Assembly: GCF_026126425.1 (NCBI RefSeq)
Contig: NZ_JAFMPW010000012.1
Location: 18,991 to 82,990, forward strand
Direction: 5' to 3'
Source of the DNA: Muriicola sp. Z0-33
Lineage (GTDB): Bacteria; Bacteroidota; Bacteroidia; Flavobacteriales; Flavobacteriaceae
Length of the DNA stretch: 64,000 bases
Made by a program: the position numbers and the translations under genes. The first letter of the stretch is position 1, and every line of letters begins with the position of its first letter. Shown here piece by piece: positions 52,552 to 60,509 of this stretch. Under the pieces are notes generated by a model. It searched no databases and was not told where the DNA came from. It worked only from the letters and a program-made list of their open reading frames with translations.

Positions 52552-53538
52552 TTAAGGTAATATCCCATTGCTCTTATAGACCTCATCATTATCATCGAGG
52601 ATAACAACTTCTGTTCCATCGAGCTGATTTATTAAAGCCAGGCCCAATTTCTTGCCCATAACATAAACAGCGGTAGACAGGGCATCGCACAATTCCGCAC
52701 TTTTTGCCAAAACCGTAACCTTTTTCAGGCCCATTGCCGGATATCCGGTCTTAGGGTTAATGACATGGGTGTATCTCTTCCCATCTAAAGTTACATAGTT
52801 ACTATGGTTACCCGTAATAGCAACGGAAGATTCCACTAGTGGGAGCCATGAGAAGAATACCCCCTGACCTGTTGGATTATCTACTCCAATAAGCCATTTT
52901 TCACCTGTGGCCTTGGCTCCCCAGGTAGTAATATCACCGGCTGCATTAATCATCCCTGCTGGGACCTGTTTGGATACCAGGAGCTCCTTGGCCTTATCTG
53001 CCGCATATCCCTTTCCAATTGCTCCAAAACCAATTCTCATGCCCTTTTCCTTTAAATAAACCGTGTTCTCGCCGGGTTTAAGTACAATTTTTTTGTAACC
53101 TACTTTGTCCACTGTCCTTTTTACCTCGGCTGAAGAAGGTAAGTATTTCATGCTACCATCAAACCGCCAAAGCTGGTCCAAAGCGGCATATGAAATATCA
53201 AAAGCTCCATAAGTAATTTCGGAAATCTGTACGGCTCTTTCAATTAATTTAAAAAGCTCTTCGCTTACTTTTACCGGTCGTATCCCGGCATTTCTGTTAA
53301 TACTACTGGTTTGGGATTTGGGATCCCAGGAAGAAATTAATTTTTCTATTCTCTCTATTTCAGCTGCTGCTTCCTGGATGTTGATATAGCCAATTTCTTC
53401 ATTTTGCGCTACCACGGTAATCTCAAACTGGCTCCCCATAAGAGGAATTGTTCTTCTGACGGTAACATTGATCTGCTCCTGGGCCTGGGCCATAGGGAGA
53501 AACAAAGCCAGGAAAAGCAATACCGCCAAAGATTTCAC
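52552..53538 (-). CDS. apbE: FAD:protein FMN transferase (ApbE)
   Basis: The 328-residue protein begins at GTG 53538 with a signal peptide ending MAQAQ. ApbE motifs include MGSQFEITV, the central RIGFGAIGKGYAADKA, INAAGDITTWG, and THVINPKTGYPAMGL with the metal-binding region. It attaches FMN to threonine in exported flavoproteins such as NQR or RNF subunits; none lies in the window. It is probably cotranscribed with the Rieske gene upstream (gap about 120 bp). Confidence 0.92.
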   Translation of the reverse strand: MKSLAVLLFLALFLPMAQAQEQINVTVRRTIPLMGSQFEITVVAQNEEIGYINIQEAAAEIERIEKLISSWDPKSQTSSINRNAGIRPVKVSEELFKLIERAVQISEITYGAFDISYAALDQLWRFDGSMKYLPSSAEVKRTVDKVGYKKIVLKPGENTVYLKEKGMRIGFGAIGKGYAADKAKELLVSKQVPAGMINAAGDITTWGAKATGEKWLIGVDNPTGQGVFFSWLPLVESSVAITGNHSNYVTLDGKRYTHVINPKTGYPAMGLKKVTVLAKSAELCDALSTAVYVMGKKLGLALINQLDGTEVVILDDNDEVYKSNGILP

Positions 53539-53658
53539 TTATCGATAGGTTTTTGATTTATTTAATAAGGCCCCAATGGTCATGTGTAATACAAGGTCAA
53601 AAGAGAAATTCACTTTCGTGTCTCCTCACACTTCAACCTACAAGTCAGAAATAAAAAA

Positions 53659-54090
53659 CTATTCGAAAACCCTCAGCAGGTTCCCATTGAGTTCAGTACT
53701 GAAAATTTTTAACGGATTGTTGGTAATGGTGTTTAAGGGAGTTCCATCCTGAGCGAACTCAGAACCATGTGTAAAACAATGAAAAATTCCCCCGTCATCT
53801 TCTAAAAAACGTACCTGATCTGTTTGTTGATGGCTACAAATCTGACTGGCAGCAATAAAGTTTCCTTCAAGATTTTTCACCACAACTACATCATTTTTAA
53901 GAATGAAATCCCCGTTGTTTGCCAGTTGCGCACCTTCGGTAGATTCCAGATCAACAGTAAAATCTACTCCTGTGGGAACGGGTTTCATATCAATATCTTC
54001 ACTATCACTGGAACATCCATGAAGACATGGGAACGTGATAGCAAAAGCTGCTCCCGCTCCTAAACTCTTTAAAAACTTTTTTCTTTCCAT
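53659..54090 (-). CDS. Exported Rieske [2Fe-2S] protein
   Basis: From ATG 54090 (MERKKFLKSLGAGAAF) the protein has 143 residues. The N-terminus has a twin-Arg-like but single-Arg export signal with a possible lipobox ending LHGC. The cluster ligands are in CSHQ and CFTHGS, with a 17-residue gap. It lacks the third and fourth cysteines that form the disulphide in bc1 Rieske proteins, so it belongs to the ferredoxin-like or low-potential class. It shares direction with apbE, hinting at an extracytoplasmic redox role. Confidence 0.82.
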   Translation of the reverse strand: MERKKFLKSLGAGAAFAITFPCLHGCSSDSEDIDMKPVPTGVDFTVDLESTEGAQLANNGDFILKNDVVVVKNLEGNFIAASQICSHQQTDQVRFLEDDGGIFHCFTHGSEFAQDGTPLNTITNNPLKIFSTELNGNLLRVFE

Positions 54091-54253
54091 AACACAATTT
54101 TTATAGGTATTAAAGTTCATTTCACTATCCGCGATATCGGTTAAAACATCGCAGATATTCTCCTGGGCCTTAAAGCAAATTGTAGTATCTCATAGCCAGA
54201 ATTACCACTTTTTTGCTATAAAAATAACGTGCTAAAGCAGGGAATCGTATACC

Positions 54254-55432
54254 TTAATATACAAAGGTGCCGTAGGCACCTGAAATGGTGAGCTTTTTAG
54301 ACGAATTATCCTCTACCCTGCCAATAATTCTGGCATCGACATTAAAATCCTTTGAAATGCTAATAATATCTTCAGCAATGGCGGGATTTACGTATAATTC
54401 CATGCGATGTCCACAATTGAACACCTGATACATTTCCCGCCAGTCTGTACCGGATTGCTCCTGAATTAATCTAAATAAAGGAGGAACGGGAAAAAGATTG
54501 TCTTTAATGATATGTAACTGGTCTATAAAATGAAGAATTTTTGTCTGAGCTCCTCCACTGCAATGCACCATACCGTGCAGGTCCTGAGCAGTGTATTTTT
54601 GAAGGATTTTTTTAACGATCGGGGCATAGGTTCTGGTAGGTGACAGTACTAATTTCCCTGCATCAACAGGGGTATCTTCCACAGCCTCAGTAAGCTGAAT
54701 ATTCCCCGAATAAACTAGTTCCTCTGGTACCGAGGGATCATAACTTTCAGGGTACTTTTTGCTCAGGTATTTGGAAAAGACATCGTGCCTGGCAGAAGTT
54801 AATCCGTTACTTCCCATTCCACCGTTATATTCCTTTTCATAACTGGCCTGACCAAAAGATTCCAGGCCTACAATCAGGTCCCCACTACTGATATTGGCAT
54901 TGTCTATTACTTTTGATCTTGGCATTCTTGCGGTGACCGTAGAATCTACGATTATGGTACGCACCAAATCACCTACATCGGCTGTTTCACCTCCGGTAGA
55001 ATGAATTTGTATGCCATACTGAGCGAGGTCTGATATCAGTTCTTCTGTACCATTAATAATAGCGGAAATCACCTCTCCCGGGATCAGGTTCTTATTTCTT
55101 CCTATGGTAGAAGACAATAGAATATGATCTGTGGCTCCAACACAAATTAAATCATCTATATTCATAATAAGTGCATCCTGTGCTATCCCCTTCCAGACCG
55201 ATAAATCTCCTGTTTCTTTCCAATACATATAGGCCAGGGAAGATTTGGTCCCGGCCCCATCTGCATGCATTACCAGACAATAATCTTCATCTCCGGTAAG
55301 ATGATCTGGCACAATTTTACAAAAGGCCTTTGGAAAGAGGCCTTTGTCTATATTTTTAATGGCTTTATGTACGTCTTCCTTTGAGGCAGAAACCCCTCTT
55401 TGATTGTATCTATCACTGCTCGCTGAAGCCAT
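54254..55432 (-). CDS. purM: Phosphoribosylformylglycinamidine cyclo-ligase (AIR synthase)
   Basis: From ATG 55432 (MASASSDRYNQRGVSAS) the protein has 392 residues, the longer Bacteroidota form; the earlier frame start at 55480 is rejected. Signature parts are VMHADGAGTKSSLAYM, DALIMNIDDLICVGATD, IHSTGGETADVGDLVRT and HCSGGAQTKILHF. It converts FGAM to AIR in purine synthesis using ATP. It lies 83 bp downstream of glnN on the same strand. Confidence 0.9.
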   Translation of the reverse strand: MASASSDRYNQRGVSASKEDVHKAIKNIDKGLFPKAFCKIVPDHLTGDEDYCLVMHADGAGTKSSLAYMYWKETGDLSVWKGIAQDALIMNIDDLICVGATDHILLSSTIGRNKNLIPGEVISAIINGTEELISDLAQYGIQIHSTGGETADVGDLVRTIIVDSTVTARMPRSKVIDNANISSGDLIVGLESFGQASYEKEYNGGMGSNGLTSARHDVFSKYLSKKYPESYDPSVPEELVYSGNIQLTEAVEDTPVDAGKLVLSPTRTYAPIVKKILQKYTAQDLHGMVHCSGGAQTKILHFIDQLHIIKDNLFPVPPLFRLIQEQSGTDWREMYQVFNCGHRMELYVNPAIAEDIISISKDFNVDARIIGRVEDNSSKKLTISGAYGTFVY

Positions 55433-55515
55433 CAATTTAATTTTGGGACAAAAATAACGGAATCCACAAAAAAAGCACATAAAATATGTGCTTTTAAATT
55501 CTAACTCTTCAGATT

Positions 55516-57702
55516 TTATCTAATAAACAAGAGTTCGCGGTATTTTGCCAGCGGCCAGCTTTTATCTTCCACAAGTTGTTCGAGTTTGTCGCAATGGTAG
55601 CGAATTTCGTCAAAATACGGTCTGACAATCTCCCCATAAGAATGTGCTTTCCTTGTAATATCTTTTAGCTTGTTTGCAGTCTTCCTGGCCTCGGTCATCT
55701 TGTCGGTAATTTTTTTCACTTCTCCTATGTGCCGGGAAAGTGATTCGATAATTTCTAATTGACTCGCAGCCATTTGCTCGTAAGTATCCGAATAAATTTC
55801 TTTTAACCCACCTACATTTTTTATCAATTGGTTTTGGTAATTTAATGCTGTAGGTATAATATGGTTATAGACCAGTTCATTGTATACTCTCCCCTCTATC
55901 TGCGTTTGAAGGATATAGGTTTCCAGTTCTACCTCCTGCCTTGCCTTTACCTCAATTTCGCTCATGACATTCATGGAACTAAAAAGTTCCAGACTATCCT
56001 TAGAGGTCATAATTTTTACAGCTTCCGGGGTGCTGCCATTGTTACTTAATTTCCTTTTTTTGGCCTCCCTGGCCCAGTCCTCACTATAGCCGTCACCATC
56101 AAAGCGAATTCTTTTGGACGACTTTATGTACTCCCTGAGAATGTTGAAGATTGCTTCGTCTTTTTTCAGCTGTTTCTTATCTATCAGTACATCTACCTCA
56201 TTTTTAAAATCGATCAGCTGTTTTGCAACTATAGTATTCAGTACCGTCATGGGTTTGGCACAATTGGTTTTGGACCCTACCCCCCTCATTTCAAATTTAT
56301 TTCCTGTAAAAGCAAAGGGAGATGTTCTGTTCCTGTCCGTATTATCTAACATTATTTCAGGAATCTTACCGACTACATTCAATTTTAGTTCTGTCTTTTC
56401 TTCAGGGGATAATTTGCCCTGGGAAACCCCTTCCAGTTCATCCATTACTTCACTGAGCTGCTCCCCTATAAATATGGAAAAAATTGCCGGAGGAGCCTCA
56501 TTGGCCCCCAGGCGGTAATCATTACTGGCAGAAGCTATAGAAGACCGCAGTAGTTCTTCATAAGTATCCACTGCTTTAATAGTATTGACAAAGAAAGTGA
56601 GGAATTGGAGGTTTTTCATTGGCGTGGAACCCGGACTCAAAAGGTTTACCCCTGTATTGGTTGCCAAAGACCAATTATTGTGTTTCCCCGAGCCATTAAT
56701 GTCGGCAAAGGGTTTTTCGTGAAATAGTACTTTAAAATGATGTCTTTCCGCAATTTTTTCCATCACATCCATCAGTAGTAAGTTATGATCTACGGCAAGA
56801 TTGGCCTCTTCAAAAACGGGCGCCAGTTCAAACTGGTTTGGAGCCACTTCGTTATGCCGGGTTTTAACGGGGATTCCCAATTTTGTGCATTCCATTTCCA
56901 GATCGCGCATAAAGTTGATGGCCCTTAGCGGAATTACTCCGAAGTAATGATCGTCTAACTGTTGTCCTTTTGCCGCAGCGTGGCCCACGAGAGTTCTTCC
57001 TGCCAGGATAAGATCGGGACGGGAATTGGCCAAGGCCTTATCTATTAAAAAATACTCCTGCTCCCATCCCAAAGTTGCATGCACCTTGGTGACATTCTTA
57101 TCAAAATATTTAGCTACTGCGGTGGCCGCCTCATCAACAGCATGTAATGCTCTTAGTAACGGGGCTTTGTTATCTAGTGCCTCGCCGGTATAAGAGACAA
57201 ATACAGTAGGAATACAAAGAGTTGCCCCATATATAAATGCAGGAGAAGTAGGATCCCAGGCGGTATATCCCCTGGCCTCAAAAGTATTCCTTATACCACC
57301 ACTTGGAAAACTGGAGGCATCCGGTTCTTGTTGCACCAATTGCCCACCTCCAAACTTCTCGAGTGCAGTACCATTGGGTAACAAATCAAAAAATGCATCG
57401 TGCTTCTCTGCCGTAGCTCCGGTGAGTGGTTGAAACCAATGCGTATAATGCGTTGCACCCATAGCAATTGCCCAGGTCTTCATGGCCTCGGCAATCTGAT
57501 CTGCAATTTTCCTATCTATTTGCGTCCCTGAAAAAATGGCACCCTGCACACTATTTAAAGCATCTTTGGTTAAATACTGCAACATGCGCTCCTGATTGAA
57601 CACCTTGGTTCCAAAGAGTTCGGATCGTCTACCCGTTTCCTCAATTGGGATAGCTTTTCTGTTGTTGCTGCTGGCAATTGCAGCGAATCTCGTTATAGAC
57701 AT
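55516..57702 (-). CDS. glnN: Type III glutamine synthetase
   Basis: The 728-residue protein is the long GSIII form, recognised from MLQYLTKDALNSVQ, THYTHWFQPLTGATAEKHDAF, GWEQEYFLIDKAL, RHNEVAPNQFELAPVFEEANLAVDHN, GSGKHNNWSLATNTGVNLL and NRTSPFAFTGNKFEMRGVGS. It makes glutamine from glutamate, ammonium and ATP as a large double-ring oligomer. It is divergent from a type II enzyme gene across a 206-bp region that holds a shared palindrome, so the two synthetases are likely regulated together. Confidence 0.95.
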   Translation of the reverse strand: MSITRFAAIASSNNRKAIPIEETGRRSELFGTKVFNQERMLQYLTKDALNSVQGAIFSGTQIDRKIADQIAEAMKTWAIAMGATHYTHWFQPLTGATAEKHDAFFDLLPNGTALEKFGGGQLVQQEPDASSFPSGGIRNTFEARGYTAWDPTSPAFIYGATLCIPTVFVSYTGEALDNKAPLLRALHAVDEAATAVAKYFDKNVTKVHATLGWEQEYFLIDKALANSRPDLILAGRTLVGHAAAKGQQLDDHYFGVIPLRAINFMRDLEMECTKLGIPVKTRHNEVAPNQFELAPVFEEANLAVDHNLLLMDVMEKIAERHHFKVLFHEKPFADINGSGKHNNWSLATNTGVNLLSPGSTPMKNLQFLTFFVNTIKAVDTYEELLRSSIASASNDYRLGANEAPPAIFSIFIGEQLSEVMDELEGVSQGKLSPEEKTELKLNVVGKIPEIMLDNTDRNRTSPFAFTGNKFEMRGVGSKTNCAKPMTVLNTIVAKQLIDFKNEVDVLIDKKQLKKDEAIFNILREYIKSSKRIRFDGDGYSEDWAREAKKRKLSNNGSTPEAVKIMTSKDSLELFSSMNVMSEIEVKARQEVELETYILQTQIEGRVYNELVYNHIIPTALNYQNQLIKNVGGLKEIYSDTYEQMAASQLEIIESLSRHIGEVKKITDKMTEARKTANKLKDITRKAHSYGEIVRPYFDEIRYHCDKLEQLVEDKSWPLAKYRELLFIR

Positions 57703-57779
57703 TGGGTGGGTATTTTTATGAATCCGGTAAAATTAAACATTTAATAGAATAACGAGCAATTATTACAAATTTTACAAAT

Positions 57780-57800
57780 TACCCTATAAAAAATAGGGGT
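57780..57800. promoter_or_regulatory. Nitrogen palindrome between the two glutamine synthetase genes
   Basis: TACCC (57780-57784) and GGGT (57797-57800) are separated by 12 bases, the same arrangement as site A upstream of the PII gene; the inner CCCTA/TAGGG is also palindromic. A further half-site TACCCC lies at 57831-57836, 33 bp before the type II gene's -7 box. Confidence 0.6.
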
Positions 57801-57868
57801 GTTAATAAAATTACCTGTTTTTTTAATATTTACCCCTCAATATTGCGTGGTATTCTGTATAAAAACTA

Positions 57869-57876
57869 TATTTTTG
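57869..57876 (+). promoter_or_regulatory. -7 promoter box TATTTTTG of the type II glutamine synthetase gene
   Basis: TAnnTTTG match preceded by AAAAACTA, closely matching the PII promoter (AAAACTATATTTG). TTG at 57843-57845 could be a -33 element at 23-bp spacing. Confidence 0.6.
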
Positions 57877-57908
57877 ACCGTCTTTTAAAACAAATTAATT
57901 CAAGTATT

Positions 57909-58931
57909 ATGAGTAAATCAAAATTAGAATACATCTGGTTAGATGGTCATGAACCCACCCAAAATATGCGAAGCAAAACCAAAATTGAAGAGGACTTTAG
58001 TGGTAAGCTAGAGGACTGTCCGCTTTGGTCTTTTGATGGCTCATCAACCGAACAAGCATCAGGAGGTTCTTCGGATTGTTTGTTGAAACCTGTAGCTATT
58101 TATCCTGACCCCGTTAGAAAAAATGGCTGGTTGGTAATGTCTGAAGTTTTATCGGCTGATGGAACACCTCACCCTTCTAACGCAAGAGCGACCATTGATG
58201 ATGATGATGCAGACTTTTGGTTTGGTTTTGAACAAGAATATTTCTTAATGGATACAAAAACAGATTTACCATTAGGATTTCCACGTGGCGGATTTCCCGG
58301 ACCACAAGGGAAATACTATTGTTCTGTAGGCGGTAGATATACCTGGGGAAGAGATCTTGTTGAAGAGCATGCAGATTTGTGTATTGCAGCTGGATTAAAT
58401 TTTGAGGGTATCAACCAGGAAGTTGCTCCAGGACAATGGGAATTCCAATTGTTTGCTAAAGGAGCCAAAAAAGCAGGAGATGAAATTTGGGTAGCGAGAT
58501 ATCTATTAGATAGATTGACAGAGAAGTATGGCTACTACATTGAATACCACCCTAAACCTGTTAAAGGAGACTGGAATGGTTCTGGTATGCATGCTAATTT
58601 CTCTAATACTACCTTGAGAACTTGTGGTTCTAAAGAAATTTACGAGCAGATCTGTGAAGCCTTTAGACCGGTGACGGAAGAACACATCGCTGTTTACGGT
58701 GAATTTAATGATGAGCGATTAACAGGGTTACATGAAACAGCTCACGTATCTGATTTCTCTTATGGCGTTTCGGACAGAGGGGCGTCCATTAGAATCCCGA
58801 TAATTACTGTAGAAAAAGGATGGAAAGGATGGCTGGAAGACAGAAGACCAGCTTCAAATGGAGATCCGTATAAGATTGCAGGTAGAATAATAAAGACTGT
58901 TAAATCTGCAAACGTTACTGCAGAAGCATAG
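57909..58931 (+). CDS. Type II (eukaryote-like) glutamine synthetase
   Basis: From ATG 57909 (MSKSKLEYIWLDG) the protein has 340 residues; the upstream start at 57843 falls before the promoter box and is rejected. GSII marks are WSFDGSSTEQA, FGFEQEYFLM, GGFPGPQGKYYC, EVAPGQWEFQLF, GDWNGSGMHANFS and RGASIRIPI. It makes glutamine from glutamate and ammonium. It shares its promoter region with the divergent type III gene and shares promoter-site features with the PII-Amt operon. It ends at a terminator, so is monocistronic. Confidence 0.94.
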   Translation: MSKSKLEYIWLDGHEPTQNMRSKTKIEEDFSGKLEDCPLWSFDGSSTEQASGGSSDCLLKPVAIYPDPVRKNGWLVMSEVLSADGTPHPSNARATIDDDDADFWFGFEQEYFLMDTKTDLPLGFPRGGFPGPQGKYYCSVGGRYTWGRDLVEEHADLCIAAGLNFEGINQEVAPGQWEFQLFAKGAKKAGDEIWVARYLLDRLTEKYGYYIEYHPKPVKGDWNGSGMHANFSNTTLRTCGSKEIYEQICEAFRPVTEEHIAVYGEFNDERLTGLHETAHVSDFSYGVSDRGASIRIPIITVEKGWKGWLEDRRPASNGDPYKIAGRIIKTVKSANVTAEA

Positions 58932-58955
58932 AACAATTAATTGTTGTTATATATT

Positions 58956-58987
58956 AAAAGCGCCTTTGATCATTCAAAGGCGTTTTT
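58956..58987 (+). terminator. Intrinsic terminator of the type II glutamine synthetase gene
   Basis: CGCCTTTG and CAAAGGCG arms with a six-base loop, followed by five T. Confidence 0.88.
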
Positions 58988-59054
58988 AGTATATCTGTAT
59001 TTCTTGTGTTTGTAATAAACAATCAACTATATATCGGCAGGCCCTACAATTTGT

Positions 59055-59993
59055 TTACCCTAGTGTTAAATAAACAAACACACCATATAATCCAATAAGA
59101 ACTATACCATCTCTCCACCCTAGACGCAGTCCCCGAGGTAAAAAAACCAGGGGTAGTATTACAAAGGAAATTCCCAGCATCCAGAAGATGTCATTGCTGA
59201 GTAATCCCTGATCTAAAACCTTAATGGGAGTGATCATCGAAGTAATTCCAAGTACGGCCAAAAGATTAAAGATATTAGACCCTATTAAATTCCCCACAGA
59301 TATCGCTTTCTCTTTTTTAAGGATGGCAATAACCGAAGCGGCTAGTTCTGGAATGCTTGTACCAATTGAAATTACAGTAATACCAATTACCCTTTCACTT
59401 ATCCCATAAGAAGTGGCTATCCCAACGGCACCCTGTACTAACAATTCTGATCCTCCCCATAATGCAGCGGCGCCCAAAACAAAAAATAATACCGCCTTGT
59501 AAAGTGGTAAAAGTATGTAGTCTTCATGAGGTTCCTCAACAACAGCAGTTTTCTGAAAACGGAGCAGGTAGATCAAAAAGATAAATAAGAAGATAAACAT
59601 AATGACACCTTCATGACGTTGAATTTCAGCATCAAAAAAGATAAAGCCGAAAAATAATAAAGAGGCCACCATCATCACAGGCCAGTCTGTGGTATAAAAA
59701 CTAGGCCGCACATCTATGCTTCCCAAAATAATTGTTATGGCCAATACCAGCCCAAGGTTGGCTATATTAGACCCAATAACATTCCCTAGGGCCAGATCCG
59801 GAAATCCGTCAAGCGCAGCATTAACACTTACGATCAATTCAGGTGCCGAAGTGGCAAAGGACACTACTGTCATACCTATAATGATCTTTGAGATATTTAA
59901 GCGAAGAGAAAGTGCGACAGCAGATTTCAGCAACCAGTTGCCACCAAGAATTAAAATGGCTAATCCCAAAATCGTAAAAACAAAATCTTGCAT
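59055..59993 (-). CDS. Calcium/sodium antiporter (CaCA family, YrbG type)
   Basis: The 312-residue protein has ten helices arranged as two inverted repeats. The alpha-1 motif is SFATSAPELIVSV with GNVIGSNIANLGLV, and the alpha-2 motif is SIGTSIPELAASV with GNLIGSNIFNLLAV. The Glu and Asn residues of both motifs, which bind the cation, are intact. It exchanges calcium for sodium or protons at the inner membrane. It is divergent from the BlaI gene. Confidence 0.92.
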   Translation of the reverse strand: MQDFVFTILGLAILILGGNWLLKSAVALSLRLNISKIIIGMTVVSFATSAPELIVSVNAALDGFPDLALGNVIGSNIANLGLVLAITIILGSIDVRPSFYTTDWPVMMVASLLFFGFIFFDAEIQRHEGVIMFIFLFIFLIYLLRFQKTAVVEEPHEDYILLPLYKAVLFFVLGAAALWGGSELLVQGAVGIATSYGISERVIGITVISIGTSIPELAASVIAILKKEKAISVGNLIGSNIFNLLAVLGITSMITPIKVLDQGLLSNDIFWMLGISFVILPLVFLPRGLRLGWRDGIVLIGLYGVFVYLTLG

Positions 59994-60060
59994 GCGCCGA
60001 ATTTAGGACAAATATAGAGGAAGATTTCAGATATCTGCGAAGGAAAATCATTCCTAATAA

Positions 60061-60116
60061 AACTATAAAAATAGTTAAATAACTATAAAAATAGTTGTTT
60101 AACTACTCAAATAGTA
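60061..60116. promoter_or_regulatory. Three tandem BlaI-type operators in 20-bp register
   Basis: AACTAT-AAAA-ATAGTT occurs at 60061-60076 and again at 60081-60096; a third, slightly diverged copy AACTAC-TCAA-ATAGTA is at 60101-60116. Starts are exactly 20 bp apart, close to two helical turns, so three repressor dimers would sit on one DNA face just before the blaI-like gene. Confidence 0.75.
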
Positions 60117-60149
60117 ATATGTTTGAATCCTGAAAATAATTTTCGAGAT

Positions 60150-60509
60150 ATGCAGAAATTGACAAACAAGGAAGAAGAGGTCATGAAGATCCTTTGGAAA
60201 TTGGAAAAGGCCTTCGTAAAAGAAATATTAACCGAGTTTAAAGAAGATAAGCCGCATTACAATACTATGTCTACCATTGTGCGGAATCTGGAAGAAAAAA
60301 AGTATGTAGGGCATGAAGCATTTGGCAATACACACCGGTATTATCCCATTATAACCAAAGAAGCCTATAGAAAGCGTTTTGTAAGTTCAACACTTGCTGA
60401 TTATTACGACAATTCCTATAAGAATCTGGTATCTATGTTCGCAAAGGAGGAAAAAATATCTGTTAAAGAACTAAAGGAAATTATCCACCTAATAGAAAAA
60501 AACAAGTAA
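60150..60509 (+). CDS. BlaI/MecI/CopY-family repressor
   Basis: From ATG 60150 (MQKLTNKEEEVM) the protein has 119 residues; a TTG at 60123 is a weaker alternative. The winged helix shows LTNKEEEVMKILWKLEKAFVKEIL, NTMSTIVRNLEEKKYVGHEAFGN and YYPIITKEAY, and the C-terminal helices dimerise (ISVKELKEIIHLIEK). It represses its own operon through the three operators directly upstream. The M56 peptidase gene begins right after its stop codon. Confidence 0.93.
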   Translation: MQKLTNKEEEVMKILWKLEKAFVKEILTEFKEDKPHYNTMSTIVRNLEEKKYVGHEAFGNTHRYYPIITKEAYRKRFVSSTLADYYDNSYKNLVSMFAKEEKISVKELKEIIHLIEKNK

